Part shown: positions 8,292-16,497 of the stretch, piece by piece
Layout: every line of letters begins with the position of its first letter
How positions within the stretch are numbered: the stretch's first letter is position 1
DNA from: Syntrophobacterales bacterium
Lineage (GTDB): Bacteria; Desulfobacterota; Syntrophorhabdia; Syntrophorhabdales; WCHB1-27
Assembly (NCBI GenBank): GCA_017881765.1
Contig: JADGQN010000003.1
Span: forward strand, 1-33,679
Direction of reading: 5' to 3'
DNA length: 33,679 nt
The notes under the pieces: generated by a model
The model's database searches: none
Told to the model about the DNA's origin: nothing
The model's input: only the letters and a program-made list of their open reading frames with translations
Translations under genes and position numbers: made by a program

Positions 8292-9566
8292 CTCCAGCTT
8301 GACTTTTGCAATCCTCTGTCTGTGAATGCCTACTACCGTGAAACGATACCCATCATGGTAGACCATTTCTCCTCCGCGAGCTATCCCTTGTAGCTTTGAC
8401 AGTACGAAACCACCTAGCGTCTCATAATCAGCAGACTCGGGCAGCTCCAGATTGAGAATGGTGTTCAAATCCCTGATGCTATAGGAGGCATCCACGATCA
8501 TGGCACCGTCGGGGAGTCTCTCGATGCGGACATCGGTATCCGTCTCATCCATAATCTCGCCAAAAATCTCTTCCATGATATCCTCGAGAGAGACAATACC
8601 CACCGTCGTACCGTATTCATCGATCACCACGGCAAGATGCACGCGCCTCCTCTGCATGTCTTTCAGCAGCGCGCTAATCTTCATGGTATCGGGCACGAAG
8701 TAAGGCTTCTTAAGCACCTTCTCCAGATCGAACGGCTCGTTTGACCAGATGAATTTGGCAATATCTTTATGGTAGACAATTCCCTGGATATTATCGAGGT
8801 GGTCTCTATAGGCGGGATAACGCGAGAATTCGTTTTCAACAACATATTTGAGCACTTCTTCTCTGCTCTTCTCCATGTCAATAGCGTAGATATTGGGCCT
8901 GGCCACCATGATCTCTTTCACGGACCGGTCCACAAAATTGAAGACGCTATGTATAAGTTCTTCCTCCGTCCTGCCGAAAACGCCCTTTACCCGTCCTTCC
9001 TCGAGCAAGAGCTTGATCTCGTCCTCCGTGACAACCTCGTCTGCGAGCTTGAGGTGAAGGAGTCTCATCACGAGAGACGTAGATGCGTTAAGCAAACGGA
9101 CCGGGAAAGAGAGTATCTTCGACAGGAACTCGAAGATAGGCACAATGCCAATAGCCATACGCTCGCGGTAATTGATACCCATATGCTTTGGAACGAGTTC
9201 ACCCATTACGAGGAGCAGATACGTGAGGCAGAGAACGACGATGATGAGTGAGATGCTTTCCGAAAAGCGACCCACATAAGGGATTTCCCTGATCACCGGG
9301 TTCAGGAAGTGGACAGAGAGCACGCCCGCCAGGGCTGATGCCAGAGTGCCGAAGATGGTAATCCCGATCTGCACGGTCGGAAGAAACCTCTCCGGATTCT
9401 CCCGCATCTCTAAAAGCACCTCCGCCCTCTTGTCCTTCTTCTCCTTGAGCATGTCCTTGATCCTGCTCTTGCGGGAAGAGATTATGGCAAACTCTCCAGC
9501 GGAGAAGAAGCCGTTCAAGAGTACAAGGATAATGATTGCTATGATAGATAGGCTGAGGCTATCCAT
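8217..9566 (-). CDS. CNNM/CorC-type membrane protein with CBS pair (hemolysin-like family)
   Basis: A 449-residue inner-membrane protein of the HlyC/CorC (CNNM) family, thought to move divalent cations such as Mg2+ or to affect their homeostasis. Domains in order: the CNNM/DUF21 membrane region (about 1-180) with hydrophobic segments near 5-22, 65-87, 103-122 and 138-157 and the motif NGFFSAGEFAI; a CBS pair (about 215-340) with VVIDEYGTTVGIVSLEDI; and a CorC_HlyC C-terminal domain (about 345-425). The last 22 residues are low-complexity (GTGKIQGQVNT...GKNKNEG) and are encoded by AGGTAARG repeats. The ATG is followed directly by the first membrane helix. The gene is downstream of the big activase gene with a 54-base gap. 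The substrate is not determinable from sequence. Confidence 0.93.
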   Translation of the reverse strand: MDSLSLSIIAIIILVLLNGFFSAGEFAIISSRKSRIKDMLKEKKDKRAEVLLEMRENPERFLPTVQIGITIFGTLASALAGVLSVHFLNPVIREIPYVGRFSESISLIIVVLCLTYLLLVMGELVPKHMGINYRERMAIGIVPIFEFLSKILSFPVRLLNASTSLVMRLLHLKLADEVVTEDEIKLLLEEGRVKGVFGRTEEELIHSVFNFVDRSVKEIMVARPNIYAIDMEKSREEVLKYVVENEFSRYPAYRDHLDNIQGIVYHKDIAKFIWSNEPFDLEKVLKKPYFVPDTMKISALLKDMQRRRVHLAVVIDEYGTTVGIVSLEDIMEEIFGEIMDETDTDVRIERLPDGAMIVDASYSIRDLNTILNLELPESADYETLGGFVLSKLQGIARGGEMVYHDGYRFTVVGIHRQRIAKVKLERVGTGKIQGQVNTPAGRGKNKNEG

Positions 9567-9620
9567 GAGATGTGAGACAAAGATCCTGTGACGGCTTGGT
9601 TGTTCTCAAACAACGCGTAG

Positions 9621-12600
9621 TCACTTGGAATCGCCAGGCCCCTTGGAATGCTCTTTGACCTGATGCATGAAGGCTTCCAATCTGGTTTGGACATTGGTTA
9701 ATCCCTGTCCGTCGTAGGCAACGTTGAGAACGGGCACACCGTACTTGTTCTGTATAAGTTTCATGAGCGCACTCGATATCGTGCCGGGCATACAGGTGAA
9801 CGGCATGGCATTGATGATACCGGAAGCGCCCTTACGTATGAAATCGATACTCTTGCCCACGCTGAGTACCGCTTCACCTTCGAAGCTCTCGTCGATATAA
9901 GGGCTGGCGTCGTTAATGACCTGCTTGACCCGTGGCTCTTCTCCATATCGCAGATATTCTGAAAATATCTCTTCCATGCGGTGCTCATCCTTCCGCTGGA
10001 TGTGGTCGGTAAGCAACATGGAAAGCAGATTGGGCAGGCTTCTTTTTTGGGTACTCCTCTTCCTCCCCATATAGTTAACGTAGTTTATCCATTCAGTGAT
10101 GGGTGCGAGCCAAGCCTCCCCGCCAAACTCCTCCACTTTCTTGACCAGATCGTCGTTGCTGAAACGGTTTGACCTGATATAAATTTCCCCGACGATCCCG
10201 ACGATCGGTTTCGCCGTCTTTTTTGTCGGGATGGAGAGGAAGCGCTTTACCGCATGCTCCAGGGTCTCGAAGAGACCGTTATTGCCGCTTTCAATGGCCT
10301 TGCAGATACCGTTAAGCATCTCTTTATATACCTGCTCCGTCTGCCCGGCCTTTTCCTCGTACGGTCTTATGCCGTGCAACATTTTCAGGAGCAGGTCGGT
10401 TGATACGATTGCCCGCCACCCGAGTCGGGAGAACTTGCCGCCGACAATATTCAGTTCCTGGTAAAGCTTTTCATCCTGGTTAGGAGCATAGATGGGTACG
10501 TTCGCGTATCCTCGTTCGTCAAGGACCATCCTGTGCAAACGATGGTACTGTCCAAACCGGCATGGCCCCCTGCCTGACGGCATGAAGAAGGCGCTTGCTG
10601 TTGGTTCGAACCCTTCTTTATTCGCGGTCTTGAGCATGTCGCCCGTGGTCAGGATACACGGATAGCACTCTTTACCGATCGTGTATTTGCGCCCCAACTG
10701 CACCGTCTGGTCGTCCGACTCTTCCATCACCTCTGCCTCAGCGCCTGCAGCTCTAAAAGCGCTGACAAACGGGAATGAATGGTCCGACATGTAGGGTATA
10801 TATATTTTCCGGGTCTTCTTGCCGATATAGAAGACCGGCGCGGCCTTTTCTTTCTCTACCCACTCTTTTCTGGCGTTCTTGATGCTGTCGAAGTAAGCCT
10901 CCAGACGCGTAATGACTCCGGCATCGCCGCTATGTTCATCGATCTCCAGCTGTAGAAAAGGCTTACCCTCCATGATCTTCTTGAAGAAATGCGTAATAAA
11001 GGAGTCAGGGCCGCAGCCGAAGTTGGTTATGTATATGGCAAAAAGATTGGGATGAGAGCGGACGATTTTTGCCGCCCTGAGTATCTTCTGTCCGTAGCCC
11101 CAGTACATCTCCGTAAGATCCTCGTCATCAGGGACACTGGAGAGTGGCAGCATATCAAGAGGTACTACCGGGACTCCAAGGTCAAGGAGTTTCTTGTGCA
11201 CATTCAGGTTCGCTCCGGGGTCCATACTGTTGTACGGCCTTCCAATAATCACCATTGCCTTTTCAGCACCCTTTATCCGGGAGAGAAAATCGGCACCGGC
11301 ACGAAGGCATTCGCCGTAAAATAAGTCCTGAACGGAATTGGCAATATGAAACGCCCGCTCCACCTCTTTCTTGGATCTGCCGAGGGATTTGCCGAATGAG
11401 ACGAGATTCTTAAGGGCGATTTGGGCTCCCTGGCCGAAGCGCACGATAGGGGACTCAAGTTTTACACCCATCGCTTCAAAGTCGATCGAGGCTTTGACCG
11501 TGTATGGCAGCGACTGGGCGTACGGACAGGTGAAGTTGGTCTCCACCCCTTCCGACGGTTTTTTGAGATCGATGATGCTCGGTATGAATATCCTTTTGGC
11601 GCCCTTGGCAATGAGATTGAGGATATGGCCGTGAGCGAGCTTGATGGGAAAACATGATTCAACAATGATGTTCTCTACACCCTCTTTGATCACCTTTTTA
11701 TTGGTAGCATCGGAGAGCAGAACGGAAAAGCCGAGTTCGCCCAGGAACGCCTTCCAGAAAGGCAGGAGTTCATGCATATTGAGGATTCTCGGGATGCCGA
11801 TCGTCTCACCTTTGGCTTGCGTGATTGGCGTATACTCCTTGTAAAGCTGATCCTCCCTGAACTTGAACAGGTCCGTGATATCCTTCTTCTGGACCTTCCT
11901 TACAACGTCATACTTCTCACACCTGCTCCCGTAATAAAGAGGCGTCTCTCCCTCGCACATTACCTTTCTGATCTCACAGAGGTTTTCGCAGCCCTTACAC
12001 TCAAAGGTATCTATTGTGTACTGCCGTTTGCTCAGATCAAAGCCCTTGAAGGTACTTTTCTCCCAGGTCCTCTCTTTCATGGCAAGAATAGCGACCCCGA
12101 TGGCTCCAGTGACGTCATGGTGCGAAGGAACGGTGATCGGCTTTCCGACCACTCGTTCGAAGGCGGCAACAACGCCTTTATTAAAGGCCGTTCCTCCCTG
12201 GAAGAAGATCCTGTTTCCGACCCTCCGGTCACCCACCACTTTATTCAGGTAGTTCAGGACTATGGAGAAGCAAAGCCCCCCCGCAATGTCCTCTACATCG
12301 GCACCGGCCTGTTGGTGGTGGATCACGTCCGATTCGATAAATACGGTACAGCGCTCCCCCATTTTGATGGGCGTATCGGATTTGAGCGCGAGGTCCGCGA
12401 ACTCGTCCTTGATAGAGAGACCGAGTCGCTCCGCCTGCTCCTCAAGAAATGAGCCCGTGCCCGCTGCGCAGGCCTTATTCATCTCGAAATCTACGATCAC
12501 CCCGTTATCTATGCTGATGTACTTTGAGTCCTGCCCGCCGATCTCAAATATGGTGTCCACTTCAGGATCAATCTCAATGGCAGCCTCTGCCTGGGCCGTT

Positions 12601-13787
12601 ATCTCATTCCTGACAATGTCCGCCCCTATGAAATCAGCCGTGAGATAGCGTCCCGATCCGGTCGTTCCCACACCCACGACCTCTATGAGGTCGCCTATTT
12701 CCTCCCCCATCTCCGCCAATCCCCGCTTGACCGCCTCGAGCGGTCTTCCACCCGTCATGAGGTATCTTTTTGCAAGCACATTTTTCTGCTCATCGATGGC
12801 GACAAGGTTGGTGCTGATCGATCCCACGTCCACGCCGAAATAAGCCTTAACCTTCTCTTTCGGCCTCTTCACATCGTATCTGATCTCTCTGTTCTTTTCG
12901 GAAAGTACAAGCGGCTCGTAAGCATCGGCCTGTTCCTCCTGGGCCAGATAGCTGTCTACGTTCTTTATGCCTTGATATTCCCTTCTGATCCGCGGTTCAT
13001 CCAGCACGGCATAGACCGCGCCGAGTGCGCCCATGGACGTGAAGCGTTCAGGCACAATAAACTGGCTCTCTTCCACGGAGAAGACTTCTTGTATCGCCTT
13101 ACGCATGCCCGGATTAGCGGCTACGCCGCCTATGAACGCGAGGGGCTTGGCTACTTCCTTTCCCTTGGCTATGTTGCTCTTAAAGTTTCGCGCCAAAGCA
13201 TAGCAAAGACCCGCTACCAGTTCGTAATCGGGCGTCGCGATCTGCTGTAGATGGATCATATCCGATTTTGCAAAGACCGTGCACCGTCCGGCAATCCGCG
13301 GTGTGTTTTTGGACTTGAGCGCAACCTCGCCGAACTCTTCGATCGTGAAGCCGAGGCGAGACGCCTGCTGGTCCAGAAACGACCCGGTTCCCGCCGCGCA
13401 CAACGTGTTCATTGAAAAATCTTTTATCTTGAGGGTGCCACGCTGAGCGTCTCTTTCAAAGATGATATACTTCGAGTCCTCTCCTCCGAGATCGATCACG
13501 CTCCCGACATGCGGATAGAGCGTCTGAAAGGCCTTGGTGAGAGCTATGATCTCGTTGGTGAATGCAGCGCCGACAAGCTCGGCGAATTTCCTGGCTCCGA
13601 CCCCGGTAGTGGCCACATACTCAATCCGGGCGCCGTGCTTCGTCGTAAGCTCCTCAAGGACCTCTTTCGCAGCTTTTATAGGTTTGCCTTTGTGGCGGAT
13701 GTATCTGTCTTCCACCACAAGCCCCTTGTCGTCAATGAGTACCACGTTGACGCTTACCGAACCAATATCAAGGCCGATCCTGAACAT
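9621..13787 (-). CDS. Large double acyl-CoA dehydratase activase-type ATPase (BadF/BadG/BcrA/BcrD family, DUF2229, C-terminal dehydratase-like part)
   Basis: A 1388-residue protein. Two complete ASKHA-fold activase modules lie in tandem. The first (about 3-262) has GLDIGSVSVN, GGEDSKYI, Cys130 in NTLCAAGTGSF and Cys169 in GRCTVFAKSD. The second (about 316-570) has GVDVGSISTN, GGQDSKYI, Cys440 in KACAAGTGSF and Cys480 in ERCTVFIESD. In HgdC-type activators the equivalent cysteines hold a [4Fe-4S] cluster between two subunits. A Cys-rich segment (CKGCENLCEIRKVMC, 597-611) leads to a DUF2229-like region (about 660-880) with ESCFPIK and NFTCPYAQ. The C-terminal part has KECYPC, GRGPCRFGQ and FTCMPGTISSALM, resembling HgdB-type dehydratase folds. 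A low-potential, ATP-driven electron-transfer role is inferred; the substrate is unknown. Divergent from acyP. Confidence 0.9.
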   Translation of the reverse strand: MFRIGLDIGSVSVNVVLIDDKGLVVEDRYIRHKGKPIKAAKEVLEELTTKHGARIEYVATTGVGARKFAELVGAAFTNEIIALTKAFQTLYPHVGSVIDLGGEDSKYIIFERDAQRGTLKIKDFSMNTLCAAGTGSFLDQQASRLGFTIEEFGEVALKSKNTPRIAGRCTVFAKSDMIHLQQIATPDYELVAGLCYALARNFKSNIAKGKEVAKPLAFIGGVAANPGMRKAIQEVFSVEESQFIVPERFTSMGALGAVYAVLDEPRIRREYQGIKNVDSYLAQEEQADAYEPLVLSEKNREIRYDVKRPKEKVKAYFGVDVGSISTNLVAIDEQKNVLAKRYLMTGGRPLEAVKRGLAEMGEEIGDLIEVVGVGTTGSGRYLTADFIGADIVRNEITAQAEAAIEIDPEVDTIFEIGGQDSKYISIDNGVIVDFEMNKACAAGTGSFLEEQAERLGLSIKDEFADLALKSDTPIKMGERCTVFIESDVIHHQQAGADVEDIAGGLCFSIVLNYLNKVVGDRRVGNRIFFQGGTAFNKGVVAAFERVVGKPITVPSHHDVTGAIGVAILAMKERTWEKSTFKGFDLSKRQYTIDTFECKGCENLCEIRKVMCEGETPLYYGSRCEKYDVVRKVQKKDITDLFKFREDQLYKEYTPITQAKGETIGIPRILNMHELLPFWKAFLGELGFSVLLSDATNKKVIKEGVENIIVESCFPIKLAHGHILNLIAKGAKRIFIPSIIDLKKPSEGVETNFTCPYAQSLPYTVKASIDFEAMGVKLESPIVRFGQGAQIALKNLVSFGKSLGRSKKEVERAFHIANSVQDLFYGECLRAGADFLSRIKGAEKAMVIIGRPYNSMDPGANLNVHKKLLDLGVPVVPLDMLPLSSVPDDEDLTEMYWGYGQKILRAAKIVRSHPNLFAIYITNFGCGPDSFITHFFKKIMEGKPFLQLEIDEHSGDAGVITRLEAYFDSIKNARKEWVEKEKAAPVFYIGKKTRKIYIPYMSDHSFPFVSAFRAAGAEAEVMEESDDQTVQLGRKYTIGKECYPCILTTGDMLKTANKEGFEPTASAFFMPSGRGPCRFGQYHRLHRMVLDERGYANVPIYAPNQDEKLYQELNIVGGKFSRLGWRAIVSTDLLLKMLHGIRPYEEKAGQTEQVYKEMLNGICKAIESGNNGLFETLEHAVKRFLSIPTKKTAKPIVGIVGEIYIRSNRFSNDDLVKKVEEFGGEAWLAPITEWINYVNYMGRKRSTQKRSLPNLLSMLLTDHIQRKDEHRMEEIFSEYLRYGEEPRVKQVINDASPYIDESFEGEAVLSVGKSIDFIRKGASGIINAMPFTCMPGTISSALMKLIQNKYGVPVLNVAYDGQGLTNVQTRLEAFMHQVKEHSKGPGDSK

Positions 13788-13808
13788 CCAAATCCCCCCG
13801 CAAACGCA

Positions 13809-13837
13809 TTGATTTTAGGCCGTCCGTGTGTTAAATA
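13809..13837 (+). promoter_or_regulatory. Possible weak promoter for the acylphosphatase gene
   Basis: TTGATT at 13809-13814 and TAAATA at 13832-13837 are separated by 17 bases, a sigma70-like spacing, and lie about 35 bases before acyP. The -10 match is poor and the assignment is speculative. It is offered only because the 84-base divergent gap must hold promoters in both directions. Confidence 0.2.
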
Positions 13838-13871
13838 CCTAATAGGATATCGATTCGACTCATAAAAGTCA

Positions 13872-14147
13872 ATGATGCGAAGGGCGGAGATACTAGTCAG
13901 AGGTCTGGTTCAGGGGGTTTCTTACCGCTATAATACAAAAAGGAAGGCGGAAGAATTTCATCTCACGGGCGGTGTGCGAAACCTGAGGGATGGCCGGGTA
14001 GAAGTTATCTGTGAAGGGGCCGACGAAGCTATCGGAAAACTGATCGAATGGTGTAAGCTTGGCCCCGAGGGAGGGGTTGTAGAGCATGTGGATGTTGCTT
14101 GGAAGGAATATACGGGTGAGTTCAAGGAGTTTAGTATCCTCTATTGA
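13872..14147 (+). CDS. acyP: Acylphosphatase
   Basis: A 91-residue protein of the normal acylphosphatase size. The family hydrolyses carboxyl-phosphate bonds such as acetyl phosphate or carbamoyl phosphate in the cytoplasm. The phosphate-binding loop reads RGLVQGVSYR with the catalytic Arg at residue 19, and the second signature GGVRNLRDGRVEV gives the catalytic Asn at 37. The C-terminus (EFKEFSILY) corresponds to the family's last strand. Two adjacent ATG codons (13872 and 13875) can start it and no clear Shine-Dalgarno is visible. It is divergent from the activase gene by 84 bases and is followed by a MITE-like repeat, so it is probably expressed separately from the downstream ccsB-hemA-hemC genes. 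Confidence 0.93.
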   Translation: MMRRAEILVRGLVQGVSYRYNTKRKAEEFHLTGGVRNLRDGRVEVICEGADEAIGKLIEWCKLGPEGGVVEHVDVAWKEYTGEFKEFSILY

Positions 14148-14166
14148 TGACCTCTTTAAGCGCGTG

Positions 14167-14374
14167 TTATACCAATTCGCCTTCATGCGTATACCTTCGT
14201 TGTCGCTGCTTCCTTCCAGGATGCTTCCTTCCAGGATGCTTCGCTACCGCTATCGCTCTCCGCGACGTACTTCTGAGTACGCCCGGGTGCCCGCTTGCGG
14301 GTGGGGCTCCTCGCTGCCGCCCGGCGCACCCGGCCAAAGGCTGGGTCGTCCGCTTGAATACAAATTGGTATTAA
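14167..14374. mobile_element. MITE-like/REP-type palindromic element, about 208 bases, no coding capacity
   Basis: The ends are inverted: TTATACCAATTCG (14167-14179) against CAAATTGGTATTAA (14361-14374), sharing TACCAATT/AATTGGTA. The interior is GC-rich and foldable. It includes CGTACT-TCTG-AGTACG (14266-14281), CCCGC-TT-GCGGG (14290-14301) and a 15-base unit CTTCCTTCCAGGATG repeated exactly twice (14209-14238). Open frames across it have no recognisable product. Non-coding elements with such ends are usually moved in trans by a transposase elsewhere; none is visible in this window. The right end stops four bases before the ccsB start codon. Confidence 0.65.
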
Positions 14375-14378
14375 GCCG

Positions 14379-15197
14379 ATGAACATTCAAACCGCTTTTT
14401 ACTTACCGGTCATTCTCTATTTCATCGCGACGCTCTGCTATCTTACCTATCTTGCCGGCAAGAAGGAAATCATCGAGAAGATAGGTTCTTACGTCCTCGC
14501 GTCCGCCTGCCTCGTGCACCTTGCAGCCACCCTCTTCAGGTATATTGAGGCAGGCTACACTCCGATAACAAACCTGCACGAGTCCCTTTCGTTTTTTGCC
14601 CTCTGTACCGCGGTCTTCTTTCTTTATTTAAGGAAGATATACAGGATCGCGGGGCTCGGGAGCATCGTACTTCCCGTCATATTGGTCATGGTTATCTGGG
14701 CGCTCACCCTGCCTTCTCCCATAAAGCCCCTACCTCCCGTGCTTCAGAGCTACTGGCTCCCCATCCATACCGGTTTTGCATTCATCGGCGACGCCATTTT
14801 TCTTGTGGGGTGTCTCGTTTCGATCCTCTATCTCCTTGCGGAAAGGGATATCAAGAGAAAAAAACTCCACACTATTTTTGGAAGCTTCCCCTCCCTTGAG
14901 ACGCTTGACGGGATAAACTACAGGTGCATGTCCTATGGCTTCCCCTTTCTCACGATCGGTATCATAACGGGCTCAATCTGGGCTCAGTCCGCCTGGGGTT
15001 CTTCCTGGAGCTGGGATCCAAAAGAAACCTGGTCGCTTATCACGTGGATTGTATACGCTATCCTGATCCACAACAGGCTGACCATGGGATGGCGCGGCAG
15101 AAAAACGGCATACCTGATGATCCTTGGGTTCATATCAGTGGTCGTGACCTTCCTCGGCGTCAATCTCTTTATTGGAGGACTCCATTCCTACATCTGA
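14379..15197 (+). CDS. ccsB: Cytochrome c assembly protein CcsB/CcsA-type (HemX-like) membrane protein
   Basis: A 272-residue integral membrane protein of the cytochrome c assembly family (CcmC/CcsA/HemX fold), which handles heme for c-type cytochromes or influences HemA levels. About eight hydrophobic segments are visible. The tryptophan-rich heme-handling motif is WGSSWSWDPKETWSLITW, with conserved histidines nearby (LVHLAATLFR, PIHTGFAFIG, GLHSYI). It overlaps hemA, a position often taken by hemX/ccsA-like genes, so either a cytochrome assembly or a HemX role is possible. The ATG at 14379 is the only reasonable start: an in-frame stop lies at 14355-14357. No Shine-Dalgarno precedes it, because the MITE-like repeat ends at 14374. 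Confidence 0.88.
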   Translation: MNIQTAFYLPVILYFIATLCYLTYLAGKKEIIEKIGSYVLASACLVHLAATLFRYIEAGYTPITNLHESLSFFALCTAVFFLYLRKIYRIAGLGSIVLPVILVMVIWALTLPSPIKPLPPVLQSYWLPIHTGFAFIGDAIFLVGCLVSILYLLAERDIKRKKLHTIFGSFPSLETLDGINYRCMSYGFPFLTIGIITGSIWAQSAWGSSWSWDPKETWSLITWIVYAILIHNRLTMGWRGRKTAYLMILGFISVVVTFLGVNLFIGGLHSYI

Positions 15198-16497
15198 AAG
15201 CAATGCTGCCTGCTTTGCCGTAGTGGGTGTGAGCCACAGCACAGCTCCTCTTGATGTGAGGGAAAAGCTCCACATCGCTGAAGATGCAATTCCCGGCTTG
15301 CTTCAAGACTTGAAAAACGCCGGTGCCGCGGAAGTTGTGATACTCTCGACCTGTAACAGAACAGAGATATACGCAGGCGGCGCCTCCCTGGAGGAGGCAG
15401 TACATGCCGTCAATGAAACGCTGGAGAAGAACCTCGGCATCACCAGGGAGTGGCTGCATAATTACTCCTACACCCTCAGTTTTGAAGACGCTTACAGGCA
15501 CCTTTTTCTTGTCGCATCAGGCCTCGATTCCATGGTAGTCGGTGAACCGCAGATTCTGGGACAGGTGAAGGATGCATACAAGCAAGCCGCACTTGGTGGG
15601 GCAACGGGCCAGCTTTTCGAAAAGGTTTTCAATCGCGCCTTTCAGACGGCGAAGAGGGTAAGGACGGAAACCAGGATCGGCTACAATCCCGTCTCCATCA
15701 GCAGCATGGCAGTGGAGCTCGCGCGAAAGATATTCGGCGAATTCAACCAGAAAAAGATCCTGGTGATCGGAGCCGGAGAGATGTGCGAAATTGCCCTCAA
15801 ACATTTCAAGAAGGAGGGCGTGCAGGAGGTCTATATCACGAACCGGACCTTTCAGAAAGCACAGCTGCTCGCCGAGGAGATCATCGGCACACCCTACCCT
15901 TTTGAGGAGATTCCCGAATTGCTCCTCAAAGTGGACATGGTTCTTTCATCCACGGGAGCGGACAGACCGATCATAGATAAAGACCTCGTAGTGACGGTCA
16001 TGAAGAGGCGGAAACATAGACCGCTCTTCTTCATCGATATCGCGGTTCCTCGCGACGTCGAACCCGAGATAAACAACGTCGAGAATGTCTACCTGTACGA
16101 TATCGACGATTTGAAAGGCCTCTCGCAGGCACATATGGCCGACCGCATCCAGGAGTCGGAGCATGCCCATGCCATCGTTGAGGGGGAGGTGGGCAAGTTC
16201 GAGGCATGGCTGAAGCAGCTCGACCTGAGCCCCGTCATTACCCAGGTCCTGGATAAGCTCGAGAAAGTCCGCGCAGGAGAAGTGAAGAAGGCAGCACAGC
16301 GCCTGAAAGACGCCGACGAGGAGACGCTCAAACAGATGGAGCTGCTCTCAAAAGCTATCGTCAACAAGATAGCCCACCCCCACATTATGATGATCAAAAG
16401 AAATGGGAGCCCCCTCGTGCTCGACGTGATGAAAAGCCTGTTCCAGTTTGAGGAGGAAAATGAAAAAGAGATGGATACTGGGGACAAGGGGGAGTAA
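15172..16497 (+). CDS. hemA: Glutamyl-tRNA reductase
   Basis: Reduces glutamyl-tRNA with NADPH to glutamate-1-semialdehyde, the first step of tetrapyrrole synthesis by the C5 route. The 441-residue protein has the catalytic-domain motifs VVGVSHSTAPLDVREKL and STCNRTEIYAGG (nucleophilic Cys in STCN), the LDSMVVGEPQILGQVKDAY segment, the NADPH-binding VIGAGEMCEIALKHF, and a C-terminal helical dimerisation domain (about 325-420). The start is unusual. TTG at 15172 lies inside ccsB without its own ribosome binding site, while GGAGG at 15174-15178 points to an ATT codon at 15184. No ATG or suitable GTG is available before the conserved VVGVSH strand. The 3' end overlaps hemC. Confidence 0.95.
   Translation: MEDSIPTSESNAACFAVVGVSHSTAPLDVREKLHIAEDAIPGLLQDLKNAGAAEVVILSTCNRTEIYAGGASLEEAVHAVNETLEKNLGITREWLHNYSYTLSFEDAYRHLFLVASGLDSMVVGEPQILGQVKDAYKQAALGGATGQLFEKVFNRAFQTAKRVRTETRIGYNPVSISSMAVELARKIFGEFNQKKILVIGAGEMCEIALKHFKKEGVQEVYITNRTFQKAQLLAEEIIGTPYPFEEIPELLLKVDMVLSSTGADRPIIDKDLVVTVMKRRKHRPLFFIDIAVPRDVEPEINNVENVYLYDIDDLKGLSQAHMADRIQESEHAHAIVEGEVGKFEAWLKQLDLSPVITQVLDKLEKVRAGEVKKAAQRLKDADEETLKQMELLSKAIVNKIAHPHIMMIKRNGSPLVLDVMKSLFQFEEENEKEMDTGDKGE
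15174..15178 (+). promoter_or_regulatory. Shine-Dalgarno GGAGG that bears on the hemA start
   Basis: GGAGG is the only strong ribosome binding sequence near the hemA 5' end. It overlaps the TTG triplet at 15172-15174 and lies five bases before an in-frame ATT at 15184. It therefore cannot serve the TTG and would support initiation at the rare ATT codon, if used. Confidence 0.4.

Noticed and set aside
8217..9566. Calling the CBS membrane protein a hemolysin
   Set aside because: The name is historical; domain order (CNNM, CBS pair, CorC_HlyC) points to metal-ion homeostasis, with no sign of a toxin.
9599..9614. Small hairpin GTTGTT/AACAAC between the activase and CBS-protein genes
   Set aside because: It is only six AT-rich pairs with no T-run; too weak to call a terminator.
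11772..12452. A 226-codon open frame on the plus strand
   Set aside because: It is antisense to the second activase module and has no independent start signal or known motif.
14144..14382. Short open frames across the repeat between acyP and ccsB
   Set aside because: They coincide with the MITE-like element and encode low-complexity, palindrome-derived peptides; treated as repeat, not genes.
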